A stretch of DNA of 49,852 nucleotides, from assembly GCF_000964365.1 (NCBI RefSeq), contig NZ_BANB01000165.1, forward strand, positions 1 through 49,852, read 5' to 3'. The stretch comes from Acidisphaera rubrifaciens HS-AP3 (GTDB taxonomy: Bacteria; Pseudomonadota; Alphaproteobacteria; Acetobacterales; Acetobacteraceae). Both the position numbers and the translations under genes were made by a program. Below, one piece after another: positions 21,195 through 28,026 of the stretch; the first letter of the stretch is position 1; the number at the start of each line of letters is the position of its first letter. Under the pieces are notes generated by a model. The model was not told the DNA's origin. It did not search any database and was given only the letters and a program-made list of their open reading frames with translations.

Positions 21195-22189
21195 GCGGCG
21201 CGCACGATCAGCCCCTGCGGGCGCACGGCGAGGACGGCCACCATGATGATGAACGTCAGCACGACGCCATACGTCGGGAAATAGGCGAGGCCGATCTGCT
21301 CGGCGAGGCCGACCAGGAGGGCCCCGACCGCGGCACCCGTGATCGAGCCCATGCCGCCGACGATCACCACCACCAGCGAGGCAAGCAGATAGCGGACATC
21401 CTCCCCCGGCGCGACGGACAGCGCGGTGCCACCGATCACGCCCGCAAGCCCGGCGAGGCCGGCGCCCACGCCGAACACGGCCGCGAAGACGAGATGCACG
21501 TTCACACCCGTCGCCGCCAGCATGCCGCGATCGTCGACTCCTGCGCGTATCATCATCCCGACGCGGGTCCGGTTCAGGAAGACATACAGCGCGATACCGA
21601 TCGCCACCGCGGCGACCAGCACCGCGAGGCGGTAGAGCGGATACATCATGAACACGGCCCGCCCGTCGTGCCGGACCGCGGTGATGATCGGCGTGGAGAC
21701 CGCGCCGTCGAGCCAGGACGGCACGGTGAACTGATAGGTCGTCCCGGTCCAGAACCACAGCATGAGATCGGCGGCGACGATCGAGATGCCGATGGTCACC
21801 AGCGTCTGGCGCAGCTCGTCGCCTTCCATGCGGCGGAAGATCAGGATCTGCATCAGCACGCCGATCACCGCCGCCGCGAGGAAACCGGCGGCCACGGCCA
21901 GCAGCCAGGAACCGCTCGCCGTCGCGACGTCGTAGCCGACATAGGCGCCGAACAGATACAGCGACCCATGCGCCAGATTGACGTTGCGCATCAGGCCGAA
22001 CACCAGGGTGAAGCCGCTCGCGACCAGAAAATACAGCCCGGCCAGCGTGATGCCGTTGAAGATGGTGATGACGAACACCTTCTTCGGCCCGAGCAGCGCC
22101 ACCAGCCACGCCGGCCACACGGCGAGGAACATCCAGAGCAGGATGGCGGCGGCAAGGGCTGCCGCCACGACCGTGACCGGATGTCTCAT
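21191..22189 (-). CDS. ABC transporter permease, LivH type
   Basis: A 332-residue inner-membrane permease. Typical LivH segments are visible: NGITLAGLYFLVASGFTLVFG, the RNVNLAHGSLYLFGAY turn, TRVGMMIRAGVDDRGM, and GGMGSITGAAVGALLVGLAEQ close to the C-terminus. An N-terminal extra helix precedes the core. It overlaps livM by four bases and lies 25 bases after the amidohydrolase gene. It forms the transmembrane channel with LivM. Confidence 0.93.
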   Translation of the reverse strand: MRHPVTVVAAALAAAILLWMFLAVWPAWLVALLGPKKVFVITIFNGITLAGLYFLVASGFTLVFGLMRNVNLAHGSLYLFGAYVGYDVATASGSWLLAVAAGFLAAAVIGVLMQILIFRRMEGDELRQTLVTIGISIVAADLMLWFWTGTTYQFTVPSWLDGAVSTPIITAVRHDGRAVFMMYPLYRLAVLVAAVAIGIALYVFLNRTRVGMMIRAGVDDRGMLAATGVNVHLVFAAVFGVGAGLAGLAGVIGGTALSVAPGEDVRYLLASLVVVIVGGMGSITGAAVGALLVGLAEQIGLAYFPTYGVVLTFIIMVAVLAVRPQGLIVRAA

Positions 22190-22214
22190 GCCACGTTGCC
22201 CGGCGTCCGCGTGA

Positions 22215-23558
22215 TCAAGCGGTCAGCCGTCGGCGCTGTTCGTGCATCGCCGGGCGCTTGTGGAAGCGGCCGTCCTTCATGATGGCAAGCAGGCGGTCGT
22301 GGTCCTGCAGCACGCGCACGTTGGCGACCGGATCGCCGTCCACCAGCAGCAGGTCGGCGAGGAAGCCCTCGCGGATCTGGCCGAGTTCGTCGCCCATGCC
22401 CATGATCTGCCCACCGTATTTCGTCGCGGCGAGGATGGCCTCCATCGGCGTGAAGCCGAGCAGGTCGACGAAATATTCGATATCCTTGGCATTCGTGCCC
22501 TGCGGCGTCCAGGCGAAGCCGTAGTCGCCGCCGATCAGGACCCGGATGCCGCGACGATGCATCTTCTTCATCGTCTCCACCGCCATTTCCAGCTCGCGCT
22601 CGTACATCATCGCGACCGACGAGCCGCGCTTGATGCCGTATTCGTCCGCATGCCGGGCGGTGCGGATCAGCCATGCGAGGCCGGGTGCGACGAAGTGGCG
22701 GTCCTTCGCCGCCTCGAGCATGTCGAGCGCCTCCTCGTCGGCGAAGGAGGCGTGATAGATGTTCTGTATCCCGTGCCGCACGCATTGCTTCACGCTTTCG
22801 GACGAGCGCGCGTGGGCGGCTAGGACCTTACCGCGGGCACGCGCCTCGCGGACCGCCATGGTGATCTCCTCGTCGGACATGGGGGTCTCCTCGGCCCGCA
22901 TGCCGGTGATCTCCTCGCCGGACAGGTTCAGCTTGATGCTGTCCACACCGTATTTGATGAGCGTCCGCACGACGCGGCGGATCTCCTCGGGTCCGGAGAC
23001 GACGATCCCGAGGTTGAGGCCCTCGTGCGGGATATGCGACGGGGCGGAGTCACCGAGGCCGCCCACCGTCGTGATCTCCGGACCGGCCGCCGTGTAGCGC
23101 GGTCCGGGCAGGCGCCCGGCATTGATGAAGTTGCGGATCACCACATCCAGGCGCGGCTTCGCCGCCGCCGCCCCCCGCCCGGCCGTGAAGCCGGCATCCA
23201 GCACCAGCTTGGCCATCTCGGCGGTGACGAGGATGTGCTCCTCGGGCGGCATCATCTGGATCGGCTCGATGCCCGGGGCATTGTTCCACGACAGATGCAG
23301 ATGCGCGTCGATCATGCCGGGCATCAGCGTGGCGCCCATGCCGTCGATGACGGTGGCGCCCCCCGGCGTGGCGCCCGACGGGGCGAAGCGGGAACTGCCG
23401 CGCGTGACGTGCCGGATGCGGTTCCCCTGCACAAGCACCTCGCCCGTGTACGGATATTCGCCGGTGCCGTCGAGCACGCGCACGTTCGTGAACAGAACCG
23501 ACTGCGCGTCGCGTCCGCTGCCGCCCAAGGACGCGCCGTAGCCATTGCCGTCCGCCAT
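22215..23558 (-). CDS. Metal-dependent amidohydrolase (imidazolonepropionase/prolidase-like)
   Basis: A 447-residue amidohydrolase-superfamily enzyme that hydrolyses an amide, ester or cyclic amide bond with one or two metal ions. Metal motifs are H86-x-H88 in MIDAHLHLSW, a lysine in SIKLNLSGEE at the position usually carbamylated, histidines in LAAHARS and YHASFADE, and the aspartate in IGGDYGFAW. A clear Shine-Dalgarno (GGGGAGGAT) precedes the ATG at 23558. No signal peptide, so it acts in the cytoplasm on an imported substrate. It resembles the prolidase/Sgx-type group more than dihydropyrimidinases, but the substrate is unassigned. Confidence 0.88.
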   Translation of the reverse strand: MADGNGYGASLGGSGRDAQSVLFTNVRVLDGTGEYPYTGEVLVQGNRIRHVTRGSSRFAPSGATPGGATVIDGMGATLMPGMIDAHLHLSWNNAPGIEPIQMMPPEEHILVTAEMAKLVLDAGFTAGRGAAAAKPRLDVVIRNFINAGRLPGPRYTAAGPEITTVGGLGDSAPSHIPHEGLNLGIVVSGPEEIRRVVRTLIKYGVDSIKLNLSGEEITGMRAEETPMSDEEITMAVREARARGKVLAAHARSSESVKQCVRHGIQNIYHASFADEEALDMLEAAKDRHFVAPGLAWLIRTARHADEYGIKRGSSVAMMYERELEMAVETMKKMHRRGIRVLIGGDYGFAWTPQGTNAKDIEYFVDLLGFTPMEAILAATKYGGQIMGMGDELGQIREGFLADLLLVDGDPVANVRVLQDHDRLLAIMKDGRFHKRPAMHEQRRRLTA

Positions 23559-23639
23559 CCGATCCTCCCCCAGCTTGCCGTCCGATCCGGGCAGCGCCTG
23601 TCCGGCGTCTTGGTCCTCGCCCGCCTGCTCAGCGCGCCA

Positions 23640-24416
23640 TCATGACACGCGCAACAGGAAGTCGCCCATCCGTTCGTTGCAGGCACGCGGGCGTTCGAGG
23701 GTGCTCCAGTGGCCGCACCGGTCCAGCGTACGCAGCCGCGCCGACGGCAGCCGGTCCGCGAGGTCGCGCGCCATGCCGACCGGCGCCACAGCATCCTCCT
23801 CGCCCGTCACCAGCAGCGCCGGGGCGGTGATCAGGCGGTGGTCCGCCGCCTCTGCCGCCGCCAACGCCTCGCAGTGGCGGGCATAGCCCTCGGCGTCCTG
23901 TCGCATCACCGATTCCCGTACGAACGCCGCCACCGCCGGGTTCTCTTCGCGGATTGCCGTCGCGATCGAGCCCTGGATGATCTGATCGGCGATGGGAGCC
24001 ATCCCCTCGTGACGGGCGAGACGCGCCCGGGCGGCGAGCCCCTCGCGGGCTGCCGGCGCCGGCTCCAGGATCGCGCCGAACAGGACGAGCGAGGCGACGA
24101 GCCCGGGTGCCATCGCCGCGATATGCTGGCAGATCAGCGTGCCCATGGAGTGACCCACGAAATGCGCCCGCCCGACGCCCAGATTCGGCAGCGCGGCGAT
24201 CACCGCGGCGGCGAGCCCGCCGACCGAAAGAGGCTCGTGCGGCACCGGCGAACGGCCCGCACCCGGCAGGTCGAAACGCACCGTCCGGAACGACGACAGC
24301 GCCGCCATCTGCGGTTGAAACGTGTTCGACGTGCCGCCCAACCCGTGCAGCATGACCACGGCCGCACCATCGCCCTCGACATCGGCAACCATCGCGCCGA
24401 CGCGCACGGTCGTCAC
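23640..24416 (-). CDS. Alpha/beta-hydrolase
   Basis: A 258-residue alpha/beta-hydrolase with oxyanion motif LHGLGG (residues 23-28), nucleophile elbow GHSMG with S90, and the histidine of the triad at about H236 in CGHWSTLERP. The relation to 3-oxoadipate enol-lactonase (PcaD-like) and meta-cleavage hydrolases is good, but it cannot be assigned to one of them. It starts at GTG overlapping the upstream stop (GTGA). The 81-base gap before the amidohydrolase gene contains only that gene's ribosome-binding site as far as I can see. Confidence 0.88.
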   Translation of the reverse strand: MTTVRVGAMVADVEGDGAAVVMLHGLGGTSNTFQPQMAALSSFRTVRFDLPGAGRSPVPHEPLSVGGLAAAVIAALPNLGVGRAHFVGHSMGTLICQHIAAMAPGLVASLVLFGAILEPAPAAREGLAARARLARHEGMAPIADQIIQGSIATAIREENPAVAAFVRESVMRQDAEGYARHCEALAAAEAADHRLITAPALLVTGEEDAVAPVGMARDLADRLPSARLRTLDRCGHWSTLERPRACNERMGDFLLRVS

Positions 24417-25282
24417 CGGGCAATCTCCTCGACGCGGTTCTCAAGGACGCCGATGGGGCCGATTTCGATGCGCACGACGTCGCCCGCGCGGAGATAGCGC
24501 GGCGGGTCGAAGCCGATCCCGACGCCGGCGGGCGTGCCGGTCGCGATCACGTCGCCAGGCTGCAGGGTGATGCCGGCGGAAAGCGTCGCGATGATCGTCG
24601 GGACGTCGAAGATCAGGTGGCGTGTGTTGCTTTCCTGGCGCAACTCACCGTTCACCAGACAGCGGATGACCGTATCGCCGAGGTCGAGCGCGTCGCGCGT
24701 GACGGCGAACGGGCCCATCGGACAGAACGTGTCCTGCGACTTGCCGATCAGCCACTGGCTGTATCGGCCCTGCAGGTCGCGGGCGGTCACGTCGTTGACG
24801 ATCGTATAGCCCCAGACGTGATCCAGCGCGTCCGCCGCACGGATGCCGCGGCCGCCCCGCCCGATGATCACGGCAAGCTCGGCCTCGTAATCCACCGCCG
24901 CGGACACCGACGGGTCGATCCGGATCGGCTCGCCGTGGGCGATTACCGTCTCCGGCACCTTGGAGAAGATGATCGGATGCTTCGGCACTGCCCCGGCCGC
25001 GGCGCTGGAGTCGAAGCCGCTGCGGGAGAACTCATGGGCGTGGTCATGGTAGTTCTTGCCGACGCAGAAGATGTTGCGCGCCGGGCGCGGCACCGGCGCA
25101 TCAAGCCGGACGCGGTCCAACGGCAGCGGCGACAGGGTCGCGGGCACCGCACGCCCGATCAGCGCGACGACGCCCGCCCGGGCCGCATCCGCCGACAGGT
25201 CGAACGGCGCGACGGAACCCGCATCGGCGTCCACCAGCCCCACACGCCGCTCATCGCCGATCGTAAAGGTCGCCACCCGCAC
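24413..25282 (-). CDS. Fumarylacetoacetate hydrolase (FAH)-fold protein
   Basis: A 289-residue FAH-family enzyme, the first gene of the minus-strand unit. The N-terminal 80 residues form the small cap region. The core starts NIFCVGKNYHDHAHEF and holds the metal-binding acidic set: the two glutamates of DYEAELAVIIG and the aspartate in VNDVTARDLQ, followed by GDVIATGTPAGVG. The family includes acylpyruvases, oxaloacetate decarboxylases, 2-keto-4-pentenoate hydratases and ring-opening hydrolases. GTG start at 25282; a leader of about 40 bases to the candidate promoter. Substrate unassigned. Confidence 0.9.
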   Translation of the reverse strand: MRVATFTIGDERRVGLVDADAGSVAPFDLSADAARAGVVALIGRAVPATLSPLPLDRVRLDAPVPRPARNIFCVGKNYHDHAHEFSRSGFDSSAAAGAVPKHPIIFSKVPETVIAHGEPIRIDPSVSAAVDYEAELAVIIGRGGRGIRAADALDHVWGYTIVNDVTARDLQGRYSQWLIGKSQDTFCPMGPFAVTRDALDLGDTVIRCLVNGELRQESNTRHLIFDVPTIIATLSAGITLQPGDVIATGTPAGVGIGFDPPRYLRAGDVVRIEIGPIGVLENRVEEIAR

Positions 25283-25327
25283 GAGACTGCCCTGTCCGCG
25301 ATCCGTGCCGCGGCTTGTTATTGGCTC

Positions 25328-25357
25328 AGCCTAGAACGGAGCCTTGGCCTCGGACAA
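25328..25357 (-). promoter_or_regulatory. Candidate promoter of the transporter/hydrolase operon
   Basis: On the minus strand TTGTCC (25357-25352) and TAGGCT (25333-25328) are 18 bases apart and precede the FAH-gene GTG by about 45 bases. The -35 falls inside the inverted repeat at 25341-25360, so a bound repressor would cover it. This is a weak pattern match. Confidence 0.3.
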
Positions 25358-25360
25358 GGC
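25341..25360. promoter_or_regulatory. Inverted repeat, candidate operator for the GntR/FCD regulator
   Basis: GCCTTG, eight bases, then CAAGGC: a perfect 6-base dyad in the 170-base gap between the divergent FAH and GntR genes. Near-repeats ATTGGCTCAG (about 25319) and ATCGGCTCAG (about 25426) flank it in the same gap. Position and symmetry fit a dimeric repressor site controlling both directions. Binding is inferred, not shown. Confidence 0.4.
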
Positions 25361-25452
25361 ACAAAATAGGGCCAATGGGGCGATAGGTGCTCGACCGTTC
25401 CGACGAAACAGGCTAATTGGTTCACGATCGGCTCAGAAAGAGGCTGCGATCG

Positions 25453-26145
25453 ATGCCCCGTCTGGTAGCTTCCGACGTCGCCCGCACGCTGCGCGAGCGC
25501 ATCATGTCCGGCGACTGGGCGGATCGCCGCGTGCCGCCCGAACGGGCCCTCGCCGCGGAACTGGGCGTCGCCCGCAACACGGTGCGCCGGGCGATGCGCC
25601 TGCTCTCCGCCGACGGCGCCATCACGCGCCATGTCGGGCGCGGCACCTTCGTCGTCACCGCGCCACCGGCCGGGCCGGACGTGGACGGGACCGACGATCT
25701 CGCCGGCACGATCGCGCGGATGGAGGGGGCGAGCCCCGCCGACATCATGGAAATCCGGCTGCTGCTGGAGCCGGCAGCGGCGGCATTCGCCGCGACGGAC
25801 GCGAGCATCGGCGATCTTGCCGCCGTCGAGGCGGCGCATCGCGAAGCCGTGGCGGCCGACGACATGCCCGGTTTCGAAACCTGGGACGCGGAGTTCCATC
25901 ACCGCATCTTCGCCTGCGCCCGCAACGAGCTGCTGCGGGAGTTCCACGCGCTTGTGCGGGTGCTGCGCAACCGCGCGCCCTGGTTCGACATGAAGAAGCG
26001 CTCGTTCTCCGAGACGCGGCGCCTGGCCTACTGCCAGGAACACGGGGCGATCCTCGCCGCCCTGCTCGACCGCGACCCGGAGGGGGCGCGTGGGGCAATG
26101 CACGCGCATCTCAAGACTGTCGAGACGAATATTCTGCGGCGATAG
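25453..26145 (+). CDS. GntR-family transcriptional regulator, FadR/FCD subfamily
   Basis: A 230-residue repressor-type regulator. The N-terminal winged helix-turn-helix has VPPERALAAELGVARNTVRRAM and the wing HVGRGTFVV (about residues 25-70). The C-terminal FCD ligand domain shows the metal/ligand pattern DAEFHHRIFACARNE and QEHGAILAALLDRD. I prefer ATG 25453, which has AAAGAGG upstream, over an in-frame TTG at 25417. It is divergent from the FAH-led operon, and regulators of this subfamily usually answer to a pathway metabolite of their neighbour operon. An acidic organic ligand is likely. Confidence 0.9.
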   Translation: MPRLVASDVARTLRERIMSGDWADRRVPPERALAAELGVARNTVRRAMRLLSADGAITRHVGRGTFVVTAPPAGPDVDGTDDLAGTIARMEGASPADIMEIRLLLEPAAAAFAATDASIGDLAAVEAAHREAVAADDMPGFETWDAEFHHRIFACARNELLREFHALVRVLRNRAPWFDMKKRSFSETRRLAYCQEHGAILAALLDRDPEGARGAMHAHLKTVETNILRR

Positions 26146-26190
26146 GCCCCCCGGCGTCAGCGTCGGCGGCGCAGCGCGCCAGCCCACGCA

Positions 26191-26227
26191 CGATCCGGCC
26201 CGCGACAACAGGCTGCGGGCCGGATCG
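26191..26227. terminator. Stem-loop between convergent genes, probable bidirectional terminator
   Basis: CGATCCGGCCCGC (26191-26203) and GCGGGCCGGATCG (26215-26227) are perfect 13-base inverted arms around an 11-base loop. They lie in the 103-base gap between the stops of the GntR gene and the small exported-protein gene. There is no T-run on either side, as is common in GC-rich genomes, so the intrinsic-termination role is an inference. Confidence 0.6.
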
Positions 26228-26248
26228 GCGCATCGCCGTCGCGCGGGA

Positions 26249-26479
26249 TCAGCGGATCGCGATGCCGGACGAGGCGTTGGCGGCGTACTGCCCCGGGCTC
26301 GGGGCGACGACGACGCCGTGCGCGGTCTGCGGGGCCACCGCCGGCACCCATATGCTGGCGCGGTTGCCGTCGATGCCGTGCCAGCTGCCGGCCGCCTCGA
26401 ACGGACCTGCGGATTGCGCGAGGGCGCTGCCCGCGCTCAGGGCGAGGATGGCGGCGGCGATGATGGTCGTGCGTGTCAT
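26249..26479 (-). CDS. Small exported protein, unknown function
   Basis: A 76-residue protein that begins with a clear signal peptide (MTRTTIIAAAILALSAGSALA, cut before Q22 or S23), leaving a mature chain of about 54 residues with no cysteine. A Shine-Dalgarno (GGAGGA) lies upstream of the ATG at 26479. I do not recognise a family. The mature part is rich in Gly, Ala, Pro and Val, with one SWHGIDGNRASIWVP segment. Longer in-frame starts upstream would add an arginine-rich stretch before the signal peptide and are unlikely. Confidence 0.65.
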   Translation of the reverse strand: MTRTTIIAAAILALSAGSALAQSAGPFEAAGSWHGIDGNRASIWVPAVAPQTAHGVVVAPSPGQYAANASSGIAIR

Positions 26480-26535
26480 GACTCTGGTCCTCCTCCGATG
26501 AACGAGCCTGCCAAACCGGGCTTCTCGTTTTCGGC

Positions 26536-26565
26536 CCACCCGATATCGCGTCGGCGGTCGGGTGG
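26536..26565. repeat. Inverted repeat in the gap between the two small genes
   Basis: CCACCCGA (26536-26543) and TCGGGTGG (26558-26565) form an 8-base stem with a 14-base loop. A second short hairpin with arms TCATG and CATGA sits at about 26592-26611. Both lie in the 153-base gap downstream of the CxCC gene and upstream of the exported-protein gene; one may end the CxCC transcript. Neither has a T-run. I see nothing else in this gap apart from the GGAGGA ribosome-binding site. Confidence 0.4.
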
Positions 26566-26632
26566 CGGGAGGACGGGTCGGATCGTATCTGTCATGCACC
26601 CCGGGGCATGAATGACAGGTATGTCGGGGGCG

Positions 26633-26998
26633 TCAGTCGGGGATGGCCGCCCGGAACCAGCCGGCAAGCCCCGGATCATCGCGCAGCGCGTCACGCAACG
26701 CGGCCACGGTGGTCGGCCGACCGAGGACCGTCACTTCGCTGAAGAACGCCGTCTCGCCGCGCACGCGGGCCAGGAACAGGCGGCGAAGCGCCTCGGCGGC
26801 CGGCGTACGGGACACGCAACAGGCACAGCCGGCCGGATGCGGGCCGGACGCGGCGGCCGGCATGGCCGGAAACGAGAAAACCGTGGCCGTCGGTGCGGCC
26901 GCCGGCAAGCCTTCCTCAATCAGCACGACGGCACCCTCCGGCACGACGGCCGGCAGCGTGAAGCGGACCAGAACCCTGGCATCGACATACGACATCAT
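26633..26998 (-). CDS. Small CxCC-motif protein, unknown function
   Basis: A 121-residue protein (or 120 from the second ATG at 26995). The central motif is GCACC with C58, C60 and C61, the same CxCC spacing that binds metal in CobW-type GTPases. It is followed by a well-formed helix-like segment AEALRRLFLARVRGETAFF and the strand EVTVLGRP. Codon use is like its neighbours and the protein looks structured, so I think it is real, but I cannot name the family. It is divergent from the SahR-like gene with only 36 bases between starts, all of it filled by the palindrome, so shared control is likely. Confidence 0.6.
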   Translation of the reverse strand: MMSYVDARVLVRFTLPAVVPEGAVVLIEEGLPAAAPTATVFSFPAMPAAASGPHPAGCACCVSRTPAAEALRRLFLARVRGETAFFSEVTVLGRPTTVAALRDALRDDPGLAGWFRAAIPD

Positions 26999-27002
26999 CT
27001 GG

Positions 27003-27022
27003 ACATAAGGATATCTTTATGT
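27003..27022. promoter_or_regulatory. Near-perfect 20-base palindrome, probable SahR-type operator
   Basis: The site reads ACATAAG, GATATC at the centre (27010-27015), then TTTATGT. All ten base pairs of the dyad match except one (27009/27016). It is the most AT-rich stretch in the neighbourhood and sits between the CxCC gene and the ArsR-methyltransferase gene, 13 bases before the latter's ATG. AT-rich GATATC-centred palindromes of this kind are what I recall for SahR sites at methionine-cycle genes in proteobacteria. Autoregulation and control of metH through read-through would follow. Confidence 0.65.
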
Positions 27023-27034
27023 GATAGACAAAGC

Positions 27035-28009
27035 ATGGACAGTCTCCTCGCCGCCCTGCGCGCCGCCGCTGAGCCGACCCGGCTGCGCCTGCTGGCGCTC
27101 GCCGGTCGGGGCGCGTTCTGCGTCACCGAGTTCTGCGAGATTCTGGGCCAATCGCAACCGAGACTGTCGCGCCACCTCAAGCTGATGACGGAAGCCGGCC
27201 TGCTGGAGCGGGTGCGGGAGGGCGCGAATGCCTGGTATGCCCTGCCGTCCGGCGACGCCGGCGATCCGGCCGCGACGGGGCTCGCGCGCGATCTCGCGGC
27301 GCGGCTGCCGGACGACGACGCCGTGCTGGCGGCGGACGCGCGTCAGGCCGCCCGGGTCCTGGCCGAACGCGCCCGCGCCGCGTCCGAGACGTTCCGCCGG
27401 CAGGGCGCGGACTGGGACGAGATGCGTGCCCTCGATCTGCCCGCCGCGGCCGTGGAACAGCGGCTGCTGGACCTGCTCCCTGACCACGGGCTTGGGCGCC
27501 TGCTCGACATCGGCACCGGCACCGGGCGTCTGCTGGAGGTGCTGGCCCCGCGCGTCGCCGCCGGTCTCGGCATCGATGCGAGCAAGGCGATGCTGGCGCT
27601 CGCCCGCACGCGGCTGGCCGGCGAGGGGCTGGGTCACTGCTCCGTCCGCCAGGGCGACATGTACCGCATGCCGCTGGCCGATGCGTCCTTCGACCTCGTG
27701 ACCATGCACATGGTCCTGCACTACGCCGAGGACCCGGCCGGCGCGATCGCCGAGGCCGCGCGCGTGCTGCGGCCGGGCGGGCGGCTGATCATCGTCGAAC
27801 TCGCGGCGCATGACCGCGCCGACGTCATCGAGCGTTTCGCCCATCGGTGGTCCGGCTTCTCGCCCGCGCAACTGGCCGCCCTGCTCGGCGCCAACGCCTT
27901 GCTGGCGGAGCCGCCGGCCCTCGTCGATGCGCCGCTTCCCATCCTCGTCTGCCCGGCGCGGCGCAGCGCCGAGGCCCTGCCCGCCCGCCTGTCCGCGCTT
28001 GCCGTCTGA
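27035..28009 (+). CDS. ArsR-family HTH regulator fused to SAM-dependent methyltransferase fold (SahR-like)
   Basis: A 324-residue protein. Residues 1-95 are an ArsR-type winged helix (EPTRLRLLALA, then the recognition region FCEILGQSQPRLSRHLKLM). Residues 130-324 are a class-I methyltransferase fold with the SAM motif LLDIGTGTGRLLEVLAP at about 156-172 and a DMYRMPLADASFDLV segment. This layout is that of SahR, a repressor of the methionine cycle that senses S-adenosylhomocysteine. The ATG at 27035 has no clear Shine-Dalgarno, so the message may be nearly leaderless. metH follows after 17 bases, supporting this role. A true methyltransferase activity is not excluded. Confidence 0.85.
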   Translation: MDSLLAALRAAAEPTRLRLLALAGRGAFCVTEFCEILGQSQPRLSRHLKLMTEAGLLERVREGANAWYALPSGDAGDPAATGLARDLAARLPDDDAVLAADARQAARVLAERARAASETFRRQGADWDEMRALDLPAAAVEQRLLDLLPDHGLGRLLDIGTGTGRLLEVLAPRVAAGLGIDASKAMLALARTRLAGEGLGHCSVRQGDMYRMPLADASFDLVTMHMVLHYAEDPAGAIAEAARVLRPGGRLIIVELAAHDRADVIERFAHRWSGFSPAQLAALLGANALLAEPPALVDAPLPILVCPARRSAEALPARLSALAV

Positions 28010-28026
28010 CCCGAGAAAGGCCCCGC

